Origin: RGIG3701 sp031553595
GTDB lineage: Bacteria; Planctomycetota; Planctomycetia; Pirellulales; Thermoguttaceae
DNA: 64,000 nt
Assembly (NCBI GenBank): GCA_031553595.1
Contig: JAVBLI010000005.1
Coordinates: forward strand, 1-64,000
Direction of reading: 5' to 3'
The notes under the pieces were generated by a model that ran no database searches, was not told the origin of the DNA, and saw only the letters and a program-made list of their open reading frames with translations. The translations under genes and the position numbers were made by a program. Shown here in pieces: positions 35,901-44,720 of the stretch (positions are counted from its first letter, which is position 1; every line of letters starts with the position of its first letter).

Positions 35901-35928
35901 ATTTTACAGATTTATCAGGAAAATACAA
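35901..35928 (-). promoter_or_regulatory. sigma70-type promoter of ilvB
   Basis: Minus strand: TTGTAT, 16-bp spacer, TAAAAT; a second TATAAT block lies slightly nearer the gene. The leader is about 115 nt; no leader peptide rich in branched-chain codons was found. Confidence 0.55.
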
Positions 35929-35939
35929 GCGGGGGAGGG

Positions 35940-36010
35940 GGGATTCGAATGAGGAATAAAAATGGAGGAATGAGGAATTAAGAACGCGAAGTGATGAAAT
36001 TTGAGCGAAA
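35940..36010. repeat. GAATGAG heptamers between ilvB and the CtpA gene
   Basis: GAATGAG, GAATAAA, GGAATGA, GGAATTA units in a row, one of several such clusters. Here the flanking genes diverge, unlike most other copies. The remaining 36011-36142 shows no gene. Confidence 0.6.
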
Positions 36011-36142
36011 TTCACTTTAGCTAATTTCGGGTTTTTGGATGAGATTTTTTGAAAAAATGTCACTGCTGCTTGCGCAGGCGTTATAAAAGTTATTTACAGG
36101 GCGGTTTTTGGAATGTTTTCGCCGATTTTGCCATGTTCGTTT

Positions 36143-36171
36143 TTGACTTTCACCCGATTATGAGGTATCCT
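36143..36171 (+). promoter_or_regulatory. sigma70-type promoter of the CtpA-type protease gene
   Basis: TTGACT, 17-bp spacer, TATCCT; leader of about 45 nt. Confidence 0.7.
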
Positions 36172-36220
36172 TAAACATGAAATTGAAATTCTAAACGGAT
36201 GACCATTAAGGGAATGATTC

Positions 36221-37960
36221 ATGAACAGGATGTTTGCTGCTGCGCGGATGTGCTTTTTTCTGGGAGGTTTTCTGCTTCTCGCCCTGACACACCGCACGTA
36301 TGCCCAGCAGCCGGAACCGATTTCTTCGCTGGCGCCGCAGGTTCAGGAGGTCATTCAGCTCGGAAAAGCACTGGAATCCCGCGCGCTGTGGGGCGAGTCG
36401 CTGAAATTATACGAAGAAACACTCCGCCTGTACCCGGAAGTGCGTGAATTGCAGCAGCGGTATAATTACGCCCGGCTTCACCGTGATATTTTTCGCCGGT
36501 ACGCGGACGCGGGGTTTCGGGAGATGAGCCTGGAGCTGACGGAGGCGGATCTGGCGGATCTGGTGCGGGACGTTCTCGTGAAATTCGACATTTATTATGT
36601 GGCGCAACTGTCGGCCCGACAAATTTTCGTCCGTGAGATAAACGGGCTGGAAATCGCGCTGGAGGATGAAATTTTCCGCGCGGCAGTGCTGCCCGGAGTG
36701 GGAAATGAGAAGATTTCGGCCTTTCGCCAGGATGTTCGAAATCTGCTGACGGAGCGTGATTTACAGGGGACACGCGAGGTTTATGAGGCGACCATGGAAA
36801 TCGGGAGCCTGAGCCGGAAGCATTTTCCGGACGCCCCCGCGCCGGCGGTGGTGCTGGAGTGTATTTGCGGACTGGTGAACACGCTGGATCCGCACTCTAC
36901 CGTCTTGACGGGCACACAATTACAGGATGTGCTTTCCTCGATTCGCGGAAATTTTGTCGGACTGGGTGTGGAAATCCGGCTGGAGGGCGAGTCGATTCTC
37001 ATTCAGCGGGTGATGGCCGAGAGTCCGGCGGACCTGGCCGGGGTGAGGAAAGGGGATGTCATTCTCGCGGTGGACGGCCATGACCTGACGAAAGAAGCCT
37101 CGGCGGATCGGGCCGCGGGGTTTTTGCTGGGGGATGAAGGCTCGGATGTGAACATCGTTTTGCAGACGTCTGGGGAGATGCGTCGGGATGTCATGCTACG
37201 GCGGGAAAAAATCGTCATTCCGGCCCTGGAAAACGCGCACATCGTGCCGGACTCGGACGGCGTGGCGTATATCCGCATCCCCACATTTCAGGATGAAAGC
37301 GCGAAAACCCTGAATGAATCGCTCTGGGATCTGTATCATCAGGGCATGAAAAGCCTGGTGCTGGATCTCCGCGGAAACCCCGGTGGGCTGCTGCTGGCGG
37401 CAGTCGAAATGGCGGATCTTTTCGTCCCGGAAGGCGTGATCGTGTCCACATACGGAAAAAATGACCGCCAAAAACAGTGTTTCACGGCCCGTAAAGAAGG
37501 TACGTGGCGCGTGCCGCTGGTGGTGTTAATTGATAATGAAAGTGCCAGCGCCTCCGAAATTTTCGCCGGGGCCATCCGGGATAATCACCGCGGGTACGTC
37601 GTCGGTGAGCGGAGTTTCGGGAAGGGTTCCGTTCAGGGCGTGTTTCATCTTTCGGGGAAAAAACTGGGGGTGAAGCTGACCACGTCCCTGTTTTATTCGC
37701 CGTCGGGGCAAAAATATAATCACGTCGGGGTGACGCCGGATCTCGTGGTGCATCACGTGGCGAAACCAGTGCTGACGGAGGTGGAGCCGCGCGTGGGGGG
37801 GAAGACGGAGCTGCCGGAAACGGAAAAAATGGACGTGATTACGGCGGCGGAGCAGATTTTCCGTTCACAGAATCCGGCTGGCACGGAGGAAATCGCCCCG
37901 GAAGCTGAAAGTGATCTGGCGCTGGAAGTGGCCATCCGGGTTTTGAGCCGTAAAAAATGA
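36221..37960 (+). CDS. Carboxy-terminal processing protease (S41, CtpA/Prc type)
   Basis: Periplasmic serine protease that trims or degrades proteins from the C-terminus. 579 residues: signal peptide (MNRMFAAARMCFFLGGFLLLALTHRTYAQQ), an N-terminal helical region, a PDZ domain (about 245-325, with FVGLGVEIR and AGVRKGDVILAVDG) and the S41 core LRGNPGGLLLAAVEMADLF, NESASASEIFAGAI (Ser443) and GKGSVQ (Lys468). The 25-residue spacing of Ser and Lys equals that of E. coli Tsp. It has its own promoter and terminator. Confidence 0.94.
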   Translation: MNRMFAAARMCFFLGGFLLLALTHRTYAQQPEPISSLAPQVQEVIQLGKALESRALWGESLKLYEETLRLYPEVRELQQRYNYARLHRDIFRRYADAGFREMSLELTEADLADLVRDVLVKFDIYYVAQLSARQIFVREINGLEIALEDEIFRAAVLPGVGNEKISAFRQDVRNLLTERDLQGTREVYEATMEIGSLSRKHFPDAPAPAVVLECICGLVNTLDPHSTVLTGTQLQDVLSSIRGNFVGLGVEIRLEGESILIQRVMAESPADLAGVRKGDVILAVDGHDLTKEASADRAAGFLLGDEGSDVNIVLQTSGEMRRDVMLRREKIVIPALENAHIVPDSDGVAYIRIPTFQDESAKTLNESLWDLYHQGMKSLVLDLRGNPGGLLLAAVEMADLFVPEGVIVSTYGKNDRQKQCFTARKEGTWRVPLVVLIDNESASASEIFAGAIRDNHRGYVVGERSFGKGSVQGVFHLSGKKLGVKLTTSLFYSPSGQKYNHVGVTPDLVVHHVAKPVLTEVEPRVGGKTELPETEKMDVITAAEQIFRSQNPAGTEEIAPEAESDLALEVAIRVLSRKK

Positions 37961-38004
37961 TTTTTCGCTTTATTTCTTTGCTTACACGATTTTTGTCACA
38001 GCAG

Positions 38005-38030
38005 AACGCCCCACGCCGGGCGTTTTGTTT
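38005..38030 (+). terminator. Rho-independent terminator of the CtpA-type gene
   Basis: Perfect 7-bp stem AACGCCC-CACGCC-GGGCGTT followed by TTGTTTTTC. Confidence 0.8.
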
Positions 38031-38187
38031 TTCTTGAAGCCGCGTGTGCCCGTCTTGCCGGGAATGGCCGCAGCGGGTATAATTTTCTGAATGCCCCGCT
38101 GTTCACGCCCCGCAGTCCGCGGTTCCGGAGAAATTCCACTTTTTGTGGAGTTTTATACTATTATAATATTATGCCCACATAAATATC

Positions 38188-39246
38188 ATGCGATTACCCA
38201 CGTGCCACGCCGTTTTTTGTCGGAATTTTCGATTTCTGCCAGCGTTTTGGACGTTTTTTCTGACGGTCGCGTTGCTGGCGGGAGTGTGGCCCGTGAAAGC
38301 GGCGGGGCAGGAGGAAAACGCCGGCGAAAAATTGACGGCGGCTCACGGCCAGGTCTGGCGGACATATGACATTTCCCGTTACACCTCGCGGATCGAGAAC
38401 ACCAGTCGGCCGGAATTGCCCGTGCTGGACTGGATTTTGCTGGAAACGGGGTTCGAAATCTGGCATGCGGACGTCCCGGCGGTGCTGACCGTGACAGGGA
38501 CGGAGGTGCGGGTGTTCCACACGCCGGAAGTGCAGCGGAAGGTGGCGGAGGTAGTTCTGCGTTTTACGAACGTCGCGCCGCATGAGCACATGTTCCAGGT
38601 GCGGATTTTTTCGGTGACCAGCCCGCTGTGGCGCCAGAAAGTCTCCGGTGAGCTGACGCCCATTCCCAGTTTTTCGGTGGGCAGCCAGGCGTGGACGGTC
38701 GCGCCGGAAAACCTGAAGAATGTGGTGAGCATGTTCGAGTCGCAGTCGGGGTTCTCGCTGCATTCTTCTCAGGCACAGCGAATTGCAAACGGCCAGCCGC
38801 ATGTCATAAGTCTTTCCAGGCCAAGGACTTACATGCGAAATTTTTACGCCCGTGAGGGGAGTACGCAGGGGCCGGAGCCGGAAAATGTGACGCTGGATGA
38901 CGGATTTATTTTTGAGATCATGCCGCTTTTGACCGTAAATGGCGCGGCGGTGGATGCCCAGTTGAAGTGTCAGATTGATCACCTAGACCGCTTCCTTCCC
39001 ATGGTAATCACGCCGGCGGGAGGTGTCGCGCGGCGGGATGACCAGAAAATCGCGGTGCCGATGGTCGGCCAGTACCGTTTTCGGGAGCGTTACCAGTGGA
39101 ATTCGGAGAAAGCGCTGCTGGTTTCGCTGGGTTTAGTGCCCATGCCGGTGCCCACGGGGACGGAAAGTCGCGCGGGAATCGGCTTGATGAATTCCACACA
39201 GCGTGTGGAGATGCTGGTAATGATCGAATATCGAAACCGAAAATGA
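38188..39246 (+). CDS. Exported secretin-like protein
   Basis: 352 residues with a signal peptide or anchor (WTFFLTVALLAGVWPVKAAGQ). The middle resembles the short N-domains and beta region of secretins: VFHTPEVQRKVAEVVLRF, FQVRIFSVTSPLWRQKV, GFIFEIMPLLTVNGAAVDAQLKCQIDHLDR and a final VEMLVMIEYR. It lacks the length of a full GspD-type channel, so it is either a degenerate secretin-like protein or an unrelated beta-rich one. A TATAAT at 38162 lies only about 20 bp upstream and no Shine-Dalgarno site precedes the ATG, so a leaderless or near-leaderless mRNA is possible. Confidence 0.72.
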   Translation: MRLPTCHAVFCRNFRFLPAFWTFFLTVALLAGVWPVKAAGQEENAGEKLTAAHGQVWRTYDISRYTSRIENTSRPELPVLDWILLETGFEIWHADVPAVLTVTGTEVRVFHTPEVQRKVAEVVLRFTNVAPHEHMFQVRIFSVTSPLWRQKVSGELTPIPSFSVGSQAWTVAPENLKNVVSMFESQSGFSLHSSQAQRIANGQPHVISLSRPRTYMRNFYAREGSTQGPEPENVTLDDGFIFEIMPLLTVNGAAVDAQLKCQIDHLDRFLPMVITPAGGVARRDDQKIAVPMVGQYRFRERYQWNSEKALLVSLGLVPMPVPTGTESRAGIGLMNSTQRVEMLVMIEYRNRK

Positions 39247-39420
39247 GATGAACGTGGGGCGTTCCGCGAAAAAATATCGATTCTGACAAAAAAATGCTGT
39301 GGAATAATTAATATAACCGGAAAAAACCGGTATAAAAGATACGAAAAACAGATAATTCTTCGCAAATAGGAAAAATGAGTGCTTTTGGGAAATTTTTTTG
39401 ACGAAATAGGCAGTGGCCTG

Positions 39421-39449
39421 TTGATTTTTCAGGATTTTCAGATTAAAAT
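39421..39449 (+). promoter_or_regulatory. sigma70-type promoter of the acidic exported protein
   Basis: TTGATT, 17-bp spacer, TAAAAT. The spacer 39247-39420 is AT-rich with a small perfect hairpin ACCGG-AAAAAA-CCGGT near 39320; no gene seen there. Confidence 0.7.
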
Positions 39450-39547
39450 GTAAAGGGAATAAGTTATGGTGTACTGCGGTACCGATATATTCTCTCGGAA
39501 ATTTTTTGCCATTTTCCCACCCATCATATTAAAAGGAGAAATAGGGA

Positions 39548-40378
39548 ATGCGTAATCTTGTGAAAATTGGAATGCTTTCAGTCATGGTTTCCGCCATTCT
39601 TGTGGCGCAGTTCTGCGAAGCGGGTGTGAAGAACCGCGCGGTTTATCGGCCGGTGCAGGCGTGTGATAATGTGACGGGTGATTGTGCGGCGACGATTCCG
39701 GCGTGCTGTGTCCCGGTTCAGAGCAGTGCGGCTGCGGCGCCGACCGCGGCTGTGGAAGAAGAAAAAGATGACAGTACTGCCGCGGCCCCGGCGCCTGCCG
39801 TGAAAACGTCGGTGGTGCCGGCGAACGTTCCAGCCCCGGCTCCGACGACGGAACCTGAACCGTCCGCGCCGGCGGTTGCTCCCGCTGCGGCCCCGGCTGT
39901 CGCACCGGTGAAAGCGCCTGATGTGGAACCGGCTCCGGTGAAAACGCAGGAAAAGAAAACCACGCCGGCCGTGGATACCGTCGACCCGCTGCTGGATGTC
40001 GAAGACATCGACGTGGAAGACGACGAGCCCCTGCCCGGAATCGGCGATGTGGAGGAGGAAGAAGAAGATACTCTGATCACGCCGGTCGTCCCGGCCACGC
40101 CCGCCACTGCCGCCGGCGCGAAGCCCGCCGCTGCGGATGTCAAACCGGCCACCCCCGCTGCCGCCACCCCTGCCAAAGAAGATGATGATGACCTCGGGCT
40201 GGATTTCGGCGGAGACGACGTTGAAAACGGTCTGGACGGTCTTGATGACACCGACACCACGGAAGACGAGGGATTCGGCTTTGGCGCGGAAGAAGATGAC
40301 GACACGGAAGCCGGCGCTGGCCTGCCGCTGGGCACGGACGAAGAAGAGATGGACGACGACTTTTCGCTGAATTTCTAA
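39548..40378 (+). CDS. Exported acidic Ala/Pro-rich low-complexity protein
   Basis: 276 residues with a signal peptide (MRNLVKIGMLSVMVSAILVAQFCEA). A short Cys-containing segment (QACDNVTGDCAATIPACCVPVQ) is followed by an Ala/Pro/Val linker and a strongly acidic C-terminal half (DVEDIDVEDDEPLPGIGDVEEEEED, then DDDDLGLDFGGDDVE). No known domain. It might bind cations or act as a spacer in the envelope. AAAGGAG lies about 10 bp before the ATG. Confidence 0.8.
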   Translation: MRNLVKIGMLSVMVSAILVAQFCEAGVKNRAVYRPVQACDNVTGDCAATIPACCVPVQSSAAAAPTAAVEEEKDDSTAAAPAPAVKTSVVPANVPAPAPTTEPEPSAPAVAPAAAPAVAPVKAPDVEPAPVKTQEKKTTPAVDTVDPLLDVEDIDVEDDEPLPGIGDVEEEEEDTLITPVVPATPATAAGAKPAAADVKPATPAAATPAKEDDDDLGLDFGGDDVENGLDGLDDTDTTEDEGFGFGAEEDDDTEAGAGLPLGTDEEEMDDDFSLNF

Positions 40379-40532
40379 GATGACCATGGGGCTTTTGCCT
40401 CAGGATGATCGCGTAATATGGAAGTAACCGTCAGTGGCGGAGAAGATGTGGAGGGAGTTTCCCGGCCGGCATCCGCTCCGTTACCGACGGTTCTTTTGTA
40501 AGCCCGCGGGGAAAATGGAACGGAGAAAATTA

Positions 40533-42086
40533 ATGCCGACACTGTTTATCGACACGCATCCCATCACGGTTTCGGACGGGGCGACGATTCTTGACGCGGC
40601 CCGCGCTGCCGGGGTGGAGATCCCCACGATCTGTTTTCGGGCGGATTGTCGGCCGTCGACCAGTTGCATGGTGTGTGTGGTGAAATTGCGCGACAGGCCG
40701 CATTTCGTCCCGGCCTGTTCCATGCCCGCCGAGGAGGGAATGGCTGTGGAGAGCGACACGCCGGAGGTGCATGCCGCACGGCGGACGGCCCTGGAGCTGC
40801 TCATGAGCGACCACACGGGGGACTGTGAGGCGCCGTGCCGGTTTTTGTGCCCGGCGGGGATGGACATTCCGAATATGCTTCGGGCCATCCAGCGCGAAGA
40901 CTGGCGCGCGGCGCTGGAAACCATTCGCGCCGACATTCCGCTTCCGGCCGTGCTGGGGTATGTGTGCGGGAAGCCGTGCGAGAAAGGGTGCCGCCGCGGG
41001 CAGGTGGATCGGGGCGTGGAAATTTGTCGGCTGAAGCGTCAGGCTGGACTGTGGGGCCTGGAAAAGAATGTGCCGTATGCAACGGTGGCGGAGACGGGGC
41101 CGTGGCGTGTGGCGGTGATCGGCGCGGGCCCGGCGGGAATTGCGGCGGCTTATTTTTTGCGGCGCCACGGGGTGCAAGCCACGATTTTTGAGAAAACGCC
41201 GAAGGCTGGTGGGCGCCTGGAAACGGATTTTTCGGAAACCCAGTTGCCGCGTGAAACGCTTCGGCGGGAGGTGGGGCTGGCGCTGACCGGGGTGCAGACG
41301 CGTTTCGATTCGCCGGTGGAAACGGAAGCGACATTCCGCCAGGTGGAGGCAGAGTTTGACGCCGTGGTGCTGGCGTGCCCGCAGGATTTCATGCAGCGGA
41401 AGTTCACGGCCCGGCGGAAATCCGGGGCCACGCAGGAGGATAAAATTTTCGCGGCGGGAAGCGCCATGGTGGTGCCCGGGGAAAGTGGTGTGCAGGCGGC
41501 CCGGCCGGTGGTGCGGAGTATCTCGGAGGGGCGTGACGCGGCGGAGGCGACGTGGGCGTTTTTGCAGAAGCGTGAGCCGGCGGGGCGGGAGGCGTTTTAC
41601 AGCGTGCGGATGGGGAAGCTGACGCCGGAAGAGATGACGCCTTTTGTGGCGCTGGCGGATGAGCAGAGTAGGGCCGTGGCGACGAAAACGGGGGAAACGG
41701 CGGAGATGGTCGCGGAGGCGGCGCGGTGTTTGCGCTGTGACTGTCGCGCGGCGCAGACGTGCCTGCTGCGAAAACACGGCCGGGATTATGGCGCGGACGT
41801 GAAGCATTTTTTGCGGAAAGACGTTCCCCGGCGCGAAAATCGGATGGACATTCGTCACCCGCGGCTTATCTTTGAGCCCGGAAAATGCATTGCGTGCGGA
41901 CTGTGCATTCAGACGCTGGCCGAGAGTGGAGACAAAAACGCGGCGGGGCTGGCGTGGTTCGGCCGGGGATATGATGTGCGGGTGGGCATTCCGTTTCATG
42001 ACCCGCCGGAAACGGCGATTGCGCCGGAACTGCTGGAGGCCTGCGTCAGGAATTGTCCCACGGCGGCGATTTCGCTGCGGGAATGA
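40533..42086 (+). CDS. Fe-S flavoprotein: [2Fe-2S] domain fused to a GltD-like FAD domain lacking the NAD(P)H insert
   Basis: 517 residues. N-terminal [2Fe-2S] domain (C34, C45, C48, C62), then an HxxxC...C...C segment (H94, C98, C102, C106) as in NuoG and HydA-type proteins, a GltD-like Cys group (C145, C149, C153, C165), an FAD loop GAGPAG (197-202) with AGGRLE, a Cys group C399/C402/C404/C410, and a C-terminal [4Fe-4S] site (C452, C455, C458, C508). In GltD and relatives an NADPH-binding Rossmann domain of about 120 residues separates the two FAD halves; here only about 20 residues stand between DAVVLACPQ and KIFAAGSAMVVPG. NAD(P)H is therefore an unlikely partner. GGAG is 7 bp before the chosen ATG. 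Confidence 0.85.
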   Translation: MPTLFIDTHPITVSDGATILDAARAAGVEIPTICFRADCRPSTSCMVCVVKLRDRPHFVPACSMPAEEGMAVESDTPEVHAARRTALELLMSDHTGDCEAPCRFLCPAGMDIPNMLRAIQREDWRAALETIRADIPLPAVLGYVCGKPCEKGCRRGQVDRGVEICRLKRQAGLWGLEKNVPYATVAETGPWRVAVIGAGPAGIAAAYFLRRHGVQATIFEKTPKAGGRLETDFSETQLPRETLRREVGLALTGVQTRFDSPVETEATFRQVEAEFDAVVLACPQDFMQRKFTARRKSGATQEDKIFAAGSAMVVPGESGVQAARPVVRSISEGRDAAEATWAFLQKREPAGREAFYSVRMGKLTPEEMTPFVALADEQSRAVATKTGETAEMVAEAARCLRCDCRAAQTCLLRKHGRDYGADVKHFLRKDVPRRENRMDIRHPRLIFEPGKCIACGLCIQTLAESGDKNAAGLAWFGRGYDVRVGIPFHDPPETAIAPELLEACVRNCPTAAISLRE

Positions 42087-42168
42087 CGTTTTAAGCCGCA
42101 GCGAGCTTTACGCTTTTATACCTTCCCATCAGAAAAAAATGTAACCCAGAAAAGAAGATAACGAAAAT

Positions 42169-43230
42169 ATGTCGCCGAAAGTTAAAAAAATTATTGTTCT
42201 CCTGCTGAAGATTTCGATTTCGTGTGCGATTCTCGGGTTTCTCTTTTACCAGGCGATTAACGCGAAAGACGAGCATGGAAAAACGGTTTTCACGAAACTG
42301 TTCGAGGATCAGAAGCGGTGGGAGCTGCTGGCCGTGGGAGCCGCGTTTGCGCTGACGGCGGTGACGGCGACAATGATTCGCTGGTGGTGGCTGGTGCGGA
42401 CGCTGGGCGTGCCCGTGAAGCTGGTGGAAACCATGCGGATCGGCTTCATCGGATACCTGTTTAATCTCGCGCCGCTGGGAATCGTCGGCGGTGACCTGCT
42501 GAAGGCGTGGCTGCTGACAAAAAAAATGAAGGGCGTGCCGCATGCCGGGACGACCATTTTGGCGGCCACATTCATGGATCGCGTGATCGGGCTTTACGCG
42601 CTGTTTGTTTTGGCGACGCTTACCGTGCTGGTAAGCGGGGTGATGCATTCGCAGACGATTCCGGCGGAAATTCACCCGTGGGTTTACTGTTTTTCGGTGG
42701 GTGTGTGCGTGGCCGCGGCGGTGGGGACAGTGCTGCTGTTCGTGATGCTGGGGCCGGATCCCTCGCGGGGGAAAATGATTCAGAAGCTTGGCCGACTGCC
42801 GAAAATCGGGGAGCCGCTGGAAAAAATCATCCTCGCCTTCCGCCGCTATCAGAATCATCTCGGCGTGTTTTTCCTCATTAACGTGATGGGGATTTTCATT
42901 CACGTGCTGTTCGCGCTGAGCATTTTCTTCGTCGCCACGGGGCTTTTCACCGACACGGTGCGGCTTTCGGAAACGCTGTGGATTTCGCCGACCGCGATGT
43001 CTATGGGCGCGATTCCGCTGCCGTTCGGGCCGCAGGAAGCCGTGTTCGACATTCTTTTTCAGTCGCACCCGGGCATCGAGGCGGGGCAGGGCATGCTCGT
43101 GGCGCTGGTGTACCGCCTGCTGTGCGTCACGATTGCGTCCCTGGGCCTGATCTTTTACTTCAGCTCGCGGGATGAAATCCAGGAAGTGGTGCGCGAGAAT
43201 GAGGAATCAGGAATGAAGAATCGGGAATAA
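42169..43230 (+). CDS. UPF0104 / lysylphosphatidylglycerol synthase-type membrane protein
   Basis: 353 residues with about eight hydrophobic segments. TMRIGFIGYLFNLAPLGIVGGDLLKAWLL is the typical segment of the UPF0104 (LPG synthase transmembrane region) family, and MGAIPLPFGPQEAVFDILF is its late conserved loop; members act as lipid flippases or transporters. No soluble synthase domain is attached, so lipid modification is not implied. The last residues (ENEESGMKNRE) are encoded by GAATGAG-type heptamers, so the repeat has replaced or extended the native C-terminus. Confidence 0.85.
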   Translation: MSPKVKKIIVLLLKISISCAILGFLFYQAINAKDEHGKTVFTKLFEDQKRWELLAVGAAFALTAVTATMIRWWWLVRTLGVPVKLVETMRIGFIGYLFNLAPLGIVGGDLLKAWLLTKKMKGVPHAGTTILAATFMDRVIGLYALFVLATLTVLVSGVMHSQTIPAEIHPWVYCFSVGVCVAAAVGTVLLFVMLGPDPSRGKMIQKLGRLPKIGEPLEKIILAFRRYQNHLGVFFLINVMGIFIHVLFALSIFFVATGLFTDTVRLSETLWISPTAMSMGAIPLPFGPQEAVFDILFQSHPGIEAGQGMLVALVYRLLCVTIASLGLIFYFSSRDEIQEVVRENEESGMKNRE

Positions 43231-43312
43231 AAACAAGAAATAAAAAATGAGGAATGACGCTCGCTTGCGCCATTCCTCATTTTTTTATTCCTCATTCCTC
43301 ATTCGTTTAGAA
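43198..43312. repeat. Inverted pair of GAATGAG heptamer arrays between convergent genes
   Basis: Plus-strand 7-mers GAATGAG, GAATCAG, GAATGAA, GAATCGG, GAATAAA begin inside the UPF0104 gene and provide its tail and TAA. A mirror array on the minus strand starts at the stop codon of the Gfo/Idh gene. Between them AAAAAATGAGGAATG pairs with CATTCCTCATTTTTT around CGCTCGCTTGCG, which would make a bidirectional terminator. Confidence 0.8.
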
Positions 43313-44632
43313 CCGTTTCGTGATTCCGGGCATGGGAATGGCGTAGTTGCCGTCGGCGTCGGGCATGGTGGGCGCGTCGCTGTCGACAGTCAGGTCGTCG
43401 ATGTTCGGGCACATCTCATACGTGGAATTCCACATCGCGTCCCAAGTGACCTCCTGGCCGGACTCCATCGCCATGCGGCCCATGATGCCTGTCCCGACCG
43501 ACTTGATGCAGCTGTCCACATCTTCGCTGGGCAGGTCTTCGCGGATCATTTTCATCAGGCGGTTGATCTCATCCTGATAGGAATCGTTGCCGCGGGCTTT
43601 GGGCTTCCAGATCACCTCGGAATCTTCGCGGTAATTCTTGTGGATGCGAGGATTTCCGATCCCTTCGCCGAGGATGGCCATGCCTTTGCTGCCGTGGATG
43701 ACAGTGCGGAAGCTGCCCCAGGTGTTGGGGATCTGACGGACGTTGACGAACAGCCGCGTGCCGTCTTCGAAGAGGTATTCGTTCTCCATGTGATCCCAGG
43801 AGTCGTCCTGCGAGGTACGGCACTGGCGGCCGCCGCTGCCCTGCACCCAGACGGGATGGGCCTGCTTGGCCCAGCAGGAAATGTCGATATTATGGATGGC
43901 CCAGTCCAGCGCCTGCGAGCCGAACAGCCAGTTGAAGCAGTTCATGTTCCGCAACTGGTGCTGCAGGGGGGTGAAGTCGCCGCGGCCGCCCAGACCCAGC
44001 GGGCCGTGAAGACGGTAAGCGTAGCAGGCGTGAATGTCGCCGATGACGCCGTCATGGATGGCCTGGACGGTTTCGATCGTGGGATCGTACTTCCGGTTGT
44101 TGAGTCCGGTCATGACCTTCAGGCCCTTGCCCTTGGCCACTTCCCACGCGGCCTGCGCACGGCGGATGCCGGGGCCGTCGACGGCGAAGGATTTTTCCAT
44201 GAAAATGTGCAGGCCCCGATTCGCGGCATACTCCAGATGCATCGGACGGAACGCGGGCGGCGCCGCCAGCAGCACGACATCTCCCGGCTCAAGATAATCC
44301 ATCACCTTTTTGTAAGAATCCAGCCCCCAGAAAATCCGCTCCTCGGGCAGATCCAACTGGTCTGGCTTATCTTTGCTGAGCATGTCGGCGAAACCTTTGG
44401 CGTGGCCTTCGAAAGCGTCTGCCAGGGCGACGAGCTTGACGGGGCCCTGATTGGAGTTCAGCGCCTGATACGCAGCGCCGCGACCACGGCCGCCGCAGCC
44501 GACAAGCGCGACGCGGATCGTATTATTTTCCGCCGCATGAACCCGCGGCACGGCCATTCCGGCAAGGACGCTGGCCGCCACACCGGTGCTGATACTTGTC
44601 TTGAGGAAATTACGTCGGTTGAAAGATGGCAT
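43307..44632 (-). CDS. Tat-exported Gfo/Idh/MocA family oxidoreductase
   Basis: 441 residues. Twin-arginine signal (R6-R7-N-F-L-K and a hydrophobic stretch to VHAAEN), then a Rossmann domain with VALVGCGGRGRG and the family segment GLHIFMEKSFAVD, where the usual EKP is EKS. A C-terminal alpha/beta domain follows (WDHMENEYLFEDGTRLFV, GSKGMAILG). Such proteins act on sugars or inositols with NAD(P) and are greatly expanded in planctomycetes; the substrate is unknown. AGGGGG is 8 bp before the ATG. The stop codon is followed at once by GAATGAG heptamers. Confidence 0.92.
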   Translation of the reverse strand: MPSFNRRNFLKTSISTGVAASVLAGMAVPRVHAAENNTIRVALVGCGGRGRGAAYQALNSNQGPVKLVALADAFEGHAKGFADMLSKDKPDQLDLPEERIFWGLDSYKKVMDYLEPGDVVLLAAPPAFRPMHLEYAANRGLHIFMEKSFAVDGPGIRRAQAAWEVAKGKGLKVMTGLNNRKYDPTIETVQAIHDGVIGDIHACYAYRLHGPLGLGGRGDFTPLQHQLRNMNCFNWLFGSQALDWAIHNIDISCWAKQAHPVWVQGSGGRQCRTSQDDSWDHMENEYLFEDGTRLFVNVRQIPNTWGSFRTVIHGSKGMAILGEGIGNPRIHKNYREDSEVIWKPKARGNDSYQDEINRLMKMIREDLPSEDVDSCIKSVGTGIMGRMAMESGQEVTWDAMWNSTYEMCPNIDDLTVDSDAPTMPDADGNYAIPMPGITKRF

Positions 44633-44720
44633 GATAATACCCCCTGAATAAGAGAACGGTTGGTAGGAATGGCACGGTGTGCCGAGTGGAATCGCTTCGC
44701 TGGTGAATCGCCCTTCGGGC

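Noticed and set aside
35940..36010. GATTCGAATG looks like part of a tRNA T-loop
   Set aside because: No cloverleaf can be drawn around it; the bases belong to a heptamer repeat.
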